Shown: one piece after another, positions 34,758 to 44,720 of the stretch
How positions within the stretch are numbered: the stretch's first letter is position 1
Layout of the letters: every line of letters begins with the position of its first letter
Source of the DNA: Channallabes apus
Lineage: Eukaryota > Chordata > Actinopteri > Siluriformes > Clariidae
DNA length: 64,000 nucleotides
Assembly (NCBI GenBank): GCA_030522415.1
Contig: CM060107.1
Coordinates: 50,299,807-50,363,806, forward strand
Reading direction: 5' to 3'
Notes under the pieces: model-generated
What the model was told of the DNA's origin: nothing
What the model saw: only the letters and a program-made list of their open reading frames with translations
Database searches by the model: none
Made by a program: the position numbers and the translations under genes

Positions 34758-35127
34758 TGTCATGCGCACTCAGCTCGCGACCGGCACTAGGACCCGGAAG
34801 TAAGACCGTCGCAAAGACTGAAAGCTTAAAAGGATACAAGATGGCTCCGCACATCGCTCTGTCATTGAGTTCGCCCATGTTGTCTAGGTTTCGTTCGTCT
34901 AACCGTGAGTACTCACTTTCTTGGGTTTGCTTTCAGGCTGAGTGTGTGTTTATAGGACACGAGTTAGATTGTGTCTTTCTCTTGCTCCATATTTGTGAGA
35001 GTCCTTAGATCAAAGTGCGTGATTATCCTGCCCGCTCGTGTTTATCCGCGTTTGGGTTTACCATTCACACTACAAGGGCTAACTGCTAAGCTAAGTCTTT
35101 CTGGTCTCCTCTGGTTAGTTCGTGACA
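34758..35127 (+). mobile_element. Ty3/gypsy 5' LTR
   Basis: Starts TGTCATGCGC and ends GGTTAGTTCGTGACA. The last ~40 bp (TAAGCTAAGTCTTTCTGG...GTGACA) recur at 55,651-55,691, where a shortened 3' LTR remains. Gag follows directly on the plus strand. The 5' border is inferred from the TG start. Confidence 0.65.
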
Positions 35128-35458
35128 GAAGGACAGAGCCATCCGCGGTAAACCCAGCAGATCATGCACGCCTGTTCGACGTGGTTGACCAGCTACGCTT
35201 ATCAATCGGCTAACCGCAGATCTCGCTACTCTACGCCGCGAGGTCACGGAGCTCCGGCAGGAGAATGCAGCCCCGCACCAACCCCCCCCCTTCTACTGAT
35301 GTTTTCCTCGCATTACCTGATAAGTGGGACGGCACGGATGGGAAATGCAGTGTGTTTTTAACATCGCTGGAACTGGTGTTTGAGTTCAATGCCACCAAGT
35401 ACTCCACCGACCGGCTACGCATTGCATTGCTCGTCTCGTTGCTATCTGGGCAGACAGC
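35128..35458 (+). pseudogene. Ty3/gypsy gag, part 1 (before the ERV)
   Basis: The frame from the ATG at 35,265 reads PDKWDGTDGKCSVFLTSLEL and continues to the ERV insertion point, matching the start of capsid in gypsy Gag (PDKFDG...FL). It continues after the ERV at 54,132. The stop at 35,513 lies in ERV sequence and is not part of the gene. Confidence 0.7.
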
Positions 35459-35695
35459 TGTAGTGGATTTTTTATTCTCCCCACACCGAAGTTGCCCTAA
35501 TTTAAAACATTAAACAAATACTGTAATTTGAATAAAAGAAATCAAAGAAAGACTCCGGACTCCGTGCAGATCTAGATGAAGTAAGGATAAGTTTTATTGC
35601 AACAATAAAACAAAGTGAGCCAGTCTTGAAAATGCCTAAGCTGTGAATCAGAGCATCACCAAGAACAGACTGATCTACTGTGACATCGGTGCCTT

Positions 35696-35703
35696 CTTTT
35701 ATA
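35696..35703 (-). promoter_or_regulatory. Sense TATA box of the ERV 3' LTR
   Basis: TATAAAAG on the minus strand about 100 nt before the AATAAA at 35,598-35,593, the usual spacing for a retroviral R region. Confidence 0.65.
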
Positions 35704-35950
35704 CAATTTTACAGGGGGCGGGACGCTCATCTGGCCCCCTCATTTGCTCATAATTTTTTTTTGGTTCCTTATCAAATTTTTCAACCAATAAAATTACATT
35801 TACATTATACGTCATATACCTCGTTATCTGACTCCATCTTTTACCAAATTTTGCTTCCAATATAACTTATTTTCCTTTCAAATTAGTTTCCATTATCTTT
35901 TCACTTTTGTTGTTCAACTTAAAAAATATTGGGGTGGCGCTTACGTCTGC

Positions 35951-35958
35951 TATAAATT
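35951..35958 (+). promoter_or_regulatory. TATA box of the LTR antisense gene
   Basis: TATAAATT, conserved at the matching place in the 24-kb LTR (24,530-24,523). It diverges from the sense TATA (35,703-35,696), with ~250 bp between, making the LTR look bidirectional. Confidence 0.55.
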
Positions 35959-36001
35959 CTTGGTGCTTCCGCTTTACACTACAGTTTTCAAGAGACAGGC
36001 C

Positions 36002-36528
36002 ATGGGTAAGCATCTTCTACATATTATTTTAATTATTTTTCTAAATTTGTGACTTTTATTATATTTACCCATTTTATTTTTATTCTTATAGCTAATCGCA
36101 TCTGCACGAATGATCACCACGTCGCTTTGGACGACTCGGACAGCCAGAGCAGTCCGGCTCACAGTCCTACTGACTACACTCCCACTGAACCTGTCATGGC
36201 CTCGGTGAGTTTTACTGAGGATGAGCCCGAGCCATCTGCTTCGTTACTGCAGTTCCTAGAGGAGACAGGGCTCACTTTTTCCAAGAATGTTGATCCCAAA
36301 CCGGGTCCTTCTAAGAGACCGCGTACGGATAGCCCTTATCCATTTTCTTTTAGGCCTGTACGGCCTGAATCTACAATGCCAGCTCCGCTACTCTTAAGAC
36401 CTGTTTGTCACGTAAGTGTTGGCACCCAGACTGATGTTAAAGTGTCTGTTGGTACCCAAACAGATTTTCCTTCCGCACCTGTGCCAAATCCAAATCGCGG
36501 CATTTCTGTTTCTATTTCCATTCACTGA
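36002..36528 (+). CDS. LTR antisense gene, copy 1 (two exons, 146 aa)
   Basis: Runs opposite to the ERV inside U3. TATAAATT at 35,951 is ~50 bp before the start. Coding exon 1 is just ATGG (36,002-36,005), then GTAAGC; the acceptor TTATAG ends at 36,091 and exon 2 is 36,092-36,528. The predicted protein is acidic at the start (ALDDSDSQSS, EDEPEPS), has a basic KRPR patch after PGPS, is proline/serine rich, and ends with two GTQTD motifs 11 residues apart; TQT is the core of LC8 (DYNLL)-binding sites. ATTAAA at ~36,715 could end the transcript inside the LTR. The same TATA, ATGG exon and acceptor persist at 24 kb. No homologue recognised; function unknown. Confidence 0.65.
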
Positions 36529-37127
36529 TTTTTTAATTAGTGTTGCCCTTCCTCACAGGAGGTTTTGCTAATTGACTTCTTATACATTTTATTTTGCTAC
36601 TGATGCTTACCCAGGCCCCATATGTTTCTTACACTTTTTTTCATGTTGGGCCCAATACTCTGTACTGTACAATATTCACCATGTAGACACACACACTACC
36701 CTGTGTCTATTTCTCCATTAAATCCATCATTCAGATCACTGTGTGTGTGTGTGTGTTTTTTGGTTATTTAATTTGACATGTGGCTTGTGTATCCAATGCC
36801 TGTTACATCACAGTTAAGTAGCCAATGCCTGTTACATCACAGTTAAGATCACCCCATGTCTGAGATTACATCATGTCTGGGGCTATGTCATATCTGCTGA
36901 TCTGGTGTCGTTTCTAGGGTTACTATGAAATCTCTAAGATGGCTGCCAGTCTAAGGTTTGTTGGGTACATACTGTATACTGAACATCACATGATGTCTTT
37001 GGTACTATGACATCACATTGTCCTTGGCTCAACTCTGTTCACTTCATCTTACATCAATAAGATAAAATCAATAGTTTTCTATAATATTACTGCATGCACA
37101 AATATATGTAATTAAAATATGCTTACA

Positions 37128-37145
37128 TATTTCCCCCTCTGTGAC
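37128..37145 (-). promoter_or_regulatory. ERV polypurine tract
   Basis: The minus strand reads CAGAGGGGGAAATA directly against the TGTAAGC start of the 3' LTR, the expected primer site for plus-strand DNA synthesis. It fixes the U3 border of the LTR. Confidence 0.8.
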
Positions 37146-37823
37146 TTTTAAGTCACATAAAAGAGCACAAAGAAAAGTAAAAAGAAAATAATACTTACTT
37201 ACTAACTTATGAACATTAACAGAATTTAAACAATGAATTTAAACAGTGCTTAACTTATGAACCTTAACCTTACATATTACCACAGAAACAAGAAATAAAC
37301 CTTACACATCAATATTAATCCTTATAGAATAGGAAAAACTAAGAAATAAACCTTGAACTAGTAACTTTTCATCAAAATTATGGTATCTTAAATCATTTTA
37401 AATCAAAGTCATAGAAAAATCTAATTCAAAGAAATCTTACATATAAAGTTTTACATATTACTTAAATTTAAATGTAATTAAAGCTTAAGCAAAGAAACCT
37501 AAAAGTGTAGAACTTTCAAAGAACTTTCAAAACCTTACAACCTTACATATTCAACCTAACCTTACATATTACCCCCTCACTAAACCATCCATTTAGGAAA
37601 AACTATTGAAAATGAGTAAATATAAGCATAAACATATTTGAGAATATAATAAGCATGCAATGGTTATAATATGATGAGTCCAGAGGTGGGCGAAAAAACC
37701 TTCAGTACAGCCAATTCAGAAGGAAAAATTCCACACCTTGCCAGCTTTTCATGCTCGACAGTGTATACATCACCAGGACCTCATCCTGTATAATAATACA
37801 TATATGACAAACATTGAAAACCA
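37146..37823. other. ERV 3' non-coding region
   Basis: AT-rich sequence between the extra 3' ORF and the polypurine tract, with repeated short words such as ACCTTACATATT and TTAACCTTACA. No ORF of note. Confidence 0.5.
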
Positions 37824-38507
37824 TCAAAGCCATTTAAGCAGTCCATTAGGGTTCCTGTAAGTTAAAGATAGTGTGTCAAGATTTTCAGACCCCTCTTCAG
37901 TCCAGGTCTTACGATCCTCGTCTGTGAATTCGATCACATACAGGTCCTTACAGCTTGCCAGCTGAGATAGTGGAATGCGGTTTATCCTGCCCGTCTCTAA
38001 GCGCAAAAAGTCTAACCACACTTCATCGGCTTTTGGAAGAGCATCCAGCGCACGTTGCAGGGATAGCGGTGTATCTCTCCATAAGATGTCATCCCCCAAC
38101 ATTACTTTGGTTATGGTCTTAGTTGCTGCCATGTACACATCATCAAATTCAACTATTCCACAAATATCATATGCAGCCCAATCCTCTTCGATCCCAATGC
38201 CTCTGTAGATGCCTAACTTCAGATGTCTCCCAAGCTGATATGAAGTTGTTACCAGATGAAGTCCTGTGTTCATGTCAAGGTTGAACGTCTCCTGTGTCCT
38301 TGCTTTGATCCATTTGAAGTCCTTTGTCAAGACGTTGGCATTGGTGATGAATTCCTTGTTCCCTATTGTGCGTTGTGGATGCCAGTCAACTAGATCATGT
38401 CTCAATTCTGCCCATTTTTTCTTCGGGGCCTTTTCCGCAACCTCGTTCCATGCGTTACAGCAAACGGTGCAGGAAACTATCCACCTTGGGTCAGGTACCA
38501 GTTCCAT
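37824..38507 (-). CDS. ERV extra 3' ORF (227 aa), function unknown
   Basis: Between env and the 3' LTR. The frame is open further upstream, but TATTGCAG just before the ATG at 38,507 is a good splice acceptor, so the protein probably starts MELVPDPRWIV. Visible are CTVCCNAW near the start, many Trp and acidic residues and no membrane segment. The position matches accessory genes of complex retroviruses (for example the 3' ORFs of fish epsilonretroviruses). I see no cyclin box or other known domain. The frame is intact, unlike most other ERV genes here. Confidence 0.6.
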   Translation of the reverse strand: MELVPDPRWIVSCTVCCNAWNEVAEKAPKKKWAELRHDLVDWHPQRTIGNKEFITNANVLTKDFKWIKARTQETFNLDMNTGLHLVTTSYQLGRHLKLGIYRGIGIEEDWAAYDICGIVEFDDVYMAATKTITKVMLGDDILWRDTPLSLQRALDALPKADEVWLDFLRLETGRINRIPLSQLASCKDLYVIEFTDEDRKTWTEEGSENLDTLSLTYRNPNGLLKWL

Positions 38508-38737
38508 CCTGCAATACATACGTGTATAGCAGAAACAAAACACAAACACAAAAACAAAACACAAAATAGAAGACATACTTTTTCTACTAATACTACTTTT
38601 TCTCTGATATAGTTACTTAAAACATGGATTAAATAAGTTGGATTAAAATATGTTGTTACACTAGATACATTTTCAATATACATGTGATCAATAAGGATAT
38701 AGTCAATTGTCCATTATGCAGTGTAGTTGGTCTTCTT

Positions 38738-39334
38738 TCACTTCATTTGCATATAGATGGACTCCTCTTCCTCATCCTCATATGGTGTCGTCTGGTCGTG
38801 ATATTCCACAACAACTGTATATTGTCCTACCATTTTCTGAATACTTGCTCTAGCCAGAGGAATAACGCAGCAAGATGCAATGAGTAGGGTTCCTAACACT
38901 ATCAGAACAATTGTGCCTAGTTTCACAAGTAGTCCGTACCAATTAGAAGGATTAAACCAGTCAAACCATGTGGTCCATGCGGTAGTTTTCTGTACTTCTT
39001 GGGTGACTCTAACATGTTCATCTCTCAGATTCCGCATGGCTCTTAGTATTTTGGTTATATTACCATCAGGGCCTGTATGTCTTGGAATGTATGTACAGCA
39101 GTCTTCTCCAATTAAAACGCACACTCCTCGTTGAGGTGCTAACATAGTGTCCAGGGCGAATCTATTTTGCATGGTCATTATTGTTGTTCTGTCTAATTGT
39201 TCTTGTACTAATCCTAAAACACTTAAAGTGTGATTCCAAAATCTCTGTTGATTGTACCATAGTAAGTTTATCCACCTTGCGTTTTTAGAAATTTGAACCC
39301 ATGGGAGGAAGATTTGTCGTGAATGCTCCTCCAA
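38738..39334 (-). pseudogene. ERV env, transmembrane subunit (TM)
   Basis: Contains the heptad region, the QNRFALD stretch and a CX6CC motif (CVLIGEDCC), then a hydrophobic membrane anchor (KLGTIVLIVLGTLLIASCCV) and a tail with tyrosine motifs. This is the TM subunit organisation of gamma/epsilon-type Env, which anchors the envelope and drives membrane fusion. The frame is separated from the upstream env frame by a frameshift near 39,300. Confidence 0.8.
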
Positions 39335-40803
39335 CTCTGTTTATAACCTCATGTTCAGTTGGTACGCCAAGTGGAATTCCATCCCAACTTACAGTTATTC
39401 CTCCCTCTTTATCAAACTCTTCCCATTTCTTTAATTCCCCTTGACCGACTGTGTCCAAGAATTTTATCTCACGTTTGCTTCTTTTGTTTTGAGTACCATG
39501 CAATCCTATTACAATTAGTTCTCCTTCTAGTAATACTGGAGCACAGCATCCGTTCCAGTCCTTTGGTAGAGTTTGTCTAACTGTGGTTCCATCACAGTAC
39601 CAAAATATGTCAGCTAAGGGTGTTGTACCTAATCTTAAGTCTGGTTGTCGTACGTTGACTATCTCACTGCATGGCATATCGCTTATTGTATTGTCGCATA
39701 TCTGTCTCATTTTTATGGAAAAACCTGCTGCTGACTGTGTTTCATTGCAGCTTGATGATAGATTTCCCACCTCTATACTTCCGTCTGAACAGATGCACAG
39801 AGGATAGGTCTGTTGCACAGGTGTTATTTCTCGTTGGACAGCATCTATCGTTTCTACAGGATGATACGTGCATTTGCTTATATTCTGCATCCATTCTGGA
39901 CCATAATCTATTGCAGCTGAATGTAAAAGACAGCTGATAGGGCATAATCGTGATTCACTATATTCTGGATCATCTATACATTCTCTTGTTCCTTGTGTTA
40001 TCGCCACTTTTGGGGGCTTATGACTTCTATCATGACATACGATGCAGTCCTTATTTGTTAAAGACTCAGCTGTAAATTTCATCCATTGGTAGAACATATA
40101 ATTTTTCCATGTTTGGTCAGATTCTTTTTTGTTTCCAGGTACCTGTTTTATTATTTCTGGAATTACCGTTACATAGGTTGCTGACTAATCATCTGATACG
40201 CTAGGTTGGCCTGGTACTTTTGCCGTACAACCACGCAAATATGGATATGCTAAACATACACCTCGTATTTTGCCATTTGCTGACTTATTAAATGCGCACC
40301 ATTCATTGGATGTTGGTATTGCTTCAATCAATCCGTCTATTGCAATCTTCATTTTTGATCCAGGGGTTTTCTCTAATTCTACATAAATACGCACTTGATC
40401 TTCTTGGGGTCGTGACTTGTCTACCTCTATCTGAAAAGTTCCTTCCCAATTTCCTGTTCTTTCCCACATTTATAAACCAGCTACCATTCTTGCTCTAGTT
40501 ATTGTAGCTAGTACGCAACGTATTTGTCTCTCTTCAGTGTTCCATTTTGGTTTGCTCCTTTCACTTCTGACGGCCCAACTACTAGTCAAACCGATCATAA
40601 GAAATATTATTATAGCCATGGATTTCCTTCTGTTTTTTAGGCGGTAATAAGAGGATGGTTTCTCCATCAGGATCACAACGGTGACACGTGGGATTATGGC
40701 CAAATAATCTACACAATATATTTCTTGGGGTGTTTTTTGTTGGGTATGTTCTTTCTACTGTAGTTGGTTTAAATAATTTAATCAGTATCTGAGCCAGTAT
40801 CAA
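39285..40803 (-). pseudogene. ERV env, surface subunit (SU) and start of TM
   Basis: Successive minus-strand frames 40,803-40,582, 40,703-40,470, 40,469-40,185 and 40,097-39,285, with stops between them. The last is Cys-rich and contains a furin-type site (KRSKR), followed by the N-terminal part of TM. A segment with hydrophobic SYDRFD/IIIFLMIGLTSSW-type sequence (~40,620-40,560) is the likely signal peptide. Several stops and frameshifts mean no Env can be made from this copy. Confidence 0.7.
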
Positions 40804-40993
40804 CTTCTAACTGTCTCCGTGCTGTTTCTATTTTAGTACGTTTGTCTTCTCGCTGTCTAACTTGGGCTCTTGTTCTATGAGATGGTCCTGCTTGTTCTGC
40901 TTCTGCTTCATCTTCTTCAAGTTCAGCTTCCCAGTCTTGTATATCTTCTTGAGGCCACTCTGGCCAGTAGCCTTGTTCTTCTTCCTGTTCTAA

Positions 40994-43486
40994 TCACGGC
41001 AAACTTTCAGTACGTTCATATGGATCTGGTGCTTGTTGTCTAGGTCTTTCGTCGTCTCTCTGAGGATCTGATTGCAGACCTGAGGGTCCTGCTCTTGGAG
41101 ACTCTGTGTCCTCCTGCGGAAACCTGTCTCTTACCTGGTCCGGATTTGGTGCCTTGCAGCAATGATTTAAATGGTACCATACGTCTTTACCTTGAACTTT
41201 TACTGCAGTTGGAGTTGCCAACACCACCTTGTATGGTCCTTCCCTTCTAGCTTGGTTCCACCTTCTTTTGAACACTCGGATAAACACCCAATCACCAGGC
41301 AGTACAGTTCTTTCGTCTATGTCCTCTGCCTCAGCGTCCTCAGCTTGATCAGCTGCTCTCTGTCTGGTGTTGTCATGTATTGTAGCTCCCTTAACCTGTT
41401 GGAAAATAACTTTGTGTATTTCAGATAAGTGTTTCACATAATGATCAAGTTCACTTTGCAGTTGTTCAAGGGTGGGGCCTTTATAGGGCCCGTGGGTAAA
41501 AGAAGTAAGCATAGGTCTGCCAGTAAGCATTTCATGTGGGGTTAGATGCGTGTTGCGGTTAGTTTGCGATCTCATGCCCATTAAGGCTAACGGCAAGGCT
41601 TGAAACCAATCCATATTTGTATCTGCGCATATTTTAGCCAATTTCATTTTTAGAACTCCATTCGCTCTTTCTACCATCCCCTGAGATTGGGGATGATACA
41701 CAAATCCAAATCTGTGCTTGATGTTCAACCACTGAGTTACTTTTTGTACTATCTTATTTGTGAAGTGTTTTCCATTGTCTGAACTAATTGTGTCTGGAAT
41801 TCCAAATCTTGGTATCACTTCTCTACACAAGAATTTTGCTACTGCCGTCGCATCTTCCCTAGCTGTTGCTACAGCTTCTACCCATCTGCTAAACCTGTCT
41901 TCGACCACTAAGATGTATCGTTTTCCTTGTATCCTAGGTTCCCCCATATCTACATAATCAAACATTATATGCCTGAATGGCCCATCTGGCTCTGGGATGT
42001 GTCCTATCGGTGATGTGAAGTGCTTTCTAATGTTAAATCTAGCACAGATGTCGCAAAACTGTGATAATGTTCGATGAACCATTGGACCTAAATAAGGTGA
42101 CCACCATTCCTTTTGGATTCTTTTTATCACTTCCCCTCTTGCTACGTGATCATTCCCATGAACTTGTTTTATCAGGGTTAAAAGGAAATTTTGTGGTGCT
42201 ACAAAACGTCCATCTGCACTTCGCCATACATTAGTATCATTATTTTTTGTTGCTCCTCTTTTGATCCATTTACGAATCTCTTCGCCTGATGCTGCTGCTT
42301 GCATGTCTGCTAAATCTGGTGTGGGAGGCGCATAGTCTTCAGGTATAAGAAATCTTTCTTCTGGCTCTGGACTTGCACCTGGTTCTTCATCAGGACCAAT
42401 GCTCGATTCTGGTGAACTTGGTTCATTATCTCCCTGCGGATTAGGTTCAGGTTGTGCTGCTGTTTCTGGCATCATATTTATCTGATTTACTGCTGCTTTC
42501 TTTGCTGCTTCATCTGCTGCTTCATTTCCATTACTAACAAAAGTGCCATCTTTGTTATGTGCTGCACATTTAACTATGGCTAATCTTGATGGTAATTTGA
42601 TTGAATCTAACAGTTCTGATATTGCTTCTCCATGTACTACTGGTGTTCCATCAGCTCTTTTGTAACCTCTTTGTGCCCATATGGGGCCATACAAATGGCA
42701 TATTCCATATGCATAAGCTGAATCGGTGTATATTGTACATGCTTTCCCGTCTGCTAATTTACAGGCGCCTGTCAAAGCGACTAATTCAGCTAACTGGGCA
42801 GAACATGGTTGTGGCACATGTTCTGCTTGTGCAATTTTAAATGTTTCTCCATCTAAAGTTGGTGTTACTATGGCATAGCCTGCTTTATTACTGTCCCCAT
42901 CTCTAAAACATGACCCATCTACAAAGAATATACAATCTGGATGTGACAGAGGTTGGTTCTCTAAATCTTGGCGTGTCTTTAGATATTCTGCTGACACTAG
43001 AAGACAATCGTGGGGATCTCCCTCTGCTGGGGTCATTATATGATCTGCTGGATTTACTGTCTGACACCTGCGTATGGTTAATTCAGGTGCAGAGAGTATT
43101 ACGTCGTATCCTGTTCTTCTAGCATTTGTAATTACAAACGATGGACTGGTCAGGAGTGCGTGTAGTGCGTGGGTGGTGTACAGCACTACCGGATGTCTCA
43201 TGGTAATTGAGGTTGCTTTCTCATAAGCAAATGCTGCGGCTGCCACCCCTCTGTAACAGGGAGGCATGCCTTTTTCAATATTATCAAGGGCTGTACTATA
43301 ATATGCAATTGGTTGTTTGCTAGGACCTTGTTGTTGGGTCAGAACCCCTGTGGCAAATCCGCCTCGCTCTGAGACATACAGGTGGAATGGTTTGTTGTAC
43401 TCTGGACTAACAAGTGCTGGGGCTGTACAGAGTTCTCTTTTTAGCTGTTCAAACGCTTCTAGTGCTTCAGGTGTCCATTCTAACAC
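40994..43486 (-). pseudogene. ERV pol: RNase H and integrase
   Basis: 830-codon frame. It starts with RT connection, then RNase H (FFVDGS D190, E234, YTDSAY D255, D325 by frame position), a proline/acidic linker (~340-395), the integrase HHCC zinc site (H443, H447, C478, C481) and the DDE core D513-D570-E606 with 35 residues between the last two (SSDNG, QGMVERAN). A basic C-terminal domain follows. All catalytic residues are kept. The break is at its start: a frameshift near 43,486 separates it from RT. Confidence 0.9.
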
Positions 43487-44696
43487 TGCACTGTCCAGCT
43501 GCTTTGATTAGTGCTCTTAAGGGTGCTGTTTTTAATGCAAAGTCACATATCCAGTCTCTGCTAAATCCTACCATGCCTAGAAAGGATAGCATCTCTTTTA
43601 CAGTTCGTGGTTTAGGGGCTTTTGATATTGCTTCTATATGTTCTGGAGATATGTGCTTAGATGTTCCTTTCAACACTCTGACTAGATACTCTACTTCTTG
43701 TCTACAGAATTGTAACTTTTCTCTACTAACTTTATGTCCATTTTCTGCTAGTACTGTCAAAACTCTTAACGAATCTGCTTCACATTGTTCTCTAGTTGGA
43801 CTACAAATCAGCAAATCATCACAGTATTGGATCAAAGTACTCTTGATATTTATCGAGGCTAGGTCTTGAGTTAGTACTCGGTTAAATATTGATGGACTTT
43901 CGCAGTATCCCTGCGGTAAGCGACTGTAAGACAGCTGCTGTCCCTCGTATGTAAAAGCAAACAAATGTTGTGATTCTGGATGTAGTGGAATACTAAAAAA
44001 TGCTGAACATAGATCTATGACAGTGTACCACTGAGTGTCTTCTGGTATATTAGACAGTAGGGTGTGTGGATCAGGCACTATAGGCAATTCTGCTTCTACA
44101 ATTTGGTTTATGGCTCGTAAATCGTGCACGAGTCTCCATTTATCTGAGTTGGGCTTCCTGACAGGAAATATAGGAGTATTACAAGGACTCTTGGTGGGTA
44201 TTAATACTCCTGCTTCTAATAACCCATCTATAGTAGGTTTAATTCCTGCTATAGCTTGGGGTGTCAGTGGATATTGTCTTTGATAAGGCAATTTTGCATT
44301 GGGTCTTATTTTTACTAAGGCTTGTCCTCCAGACTTAACTAATCCTACATCTGTGGAGTGTCTTGTCCATAGTTTCTCTGGGATTGTTTTCAGTATTTCT
44401 TCCTCTAATGCTAATTCTTTTTCATCTATCTGCCCTAACATCTTAACTGGCATTTGTGTGTGCGATGACAACGGCATGTTACACATCCCCCTCTGAGGGT
44501 GTGTTGACAACGTCATGTTCCCATCTATCTCAGTGTGTGTTGCCCTCATTCTATCTGTTCCTGAAAATGTTATTTTCAAAAATCTCTGATCATGTGAAAT
44601 ATGTACAGAAGGGTCAGAGGTTTGTTCCCAATCAGTTACTTCAGCTGCTTGTTTGACCATCAGTCCTAATTCTTTGGTTTGTGCGTTCTCCCCCAC
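43467..44696 (-). pseudogene. ERV pol: reverse transcriptase
   Basis: Frame of 409 codons: linker after protease, then fingers/palm with LVHDLRAINQ, VIDLCSAFFSIPLHP (D228), RLPQGYCESPSIF and the YCDD box (291-294), then thumb. LPQG and YxDD with ordinary spacing mark orthoretroviral RT. It ends by frameshift near 43,486, and on the upstream side pol is cut at 44,720 by a TIR element. Confidence 0.9.
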
Positions 44697-44720
44697 TAAT
44701 AAGGAAATGTGAGGTGCTGT

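Larger units (their letters stand above)
35459..37127 (-). mobile_element. ERV 3' LTR, 1,669 bp
   Basis: Minus strand: TGTAAGCATATTTT at 37,127 to ...CCACTACA at 35,459. U3 is unusually long (~1.45 kb). A sense TATAAAAG lies at 35,703-35,696 and AATAAA at 35,598-35,593, so R is about 70-100 nt and U5 about 120 nt. U3 holds a TG dinucleotide tract, a duplicated ~30-bp motif (CCAATGCCTGTTACATCACA, 36,793 and 36,822) and, antisense, a two-exon gene. The first 410 bp match the 5' LTR remnant at an exact 17,000-bp offset with very few differences. Confidence 0.85.

Noticed and set aside
35460..35513. End of the gypsy gag ORF beyond 35,458
   Set aside because: The sequence after 35,458 is the ERV LTR. 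The gag continues at 54,132 instead.
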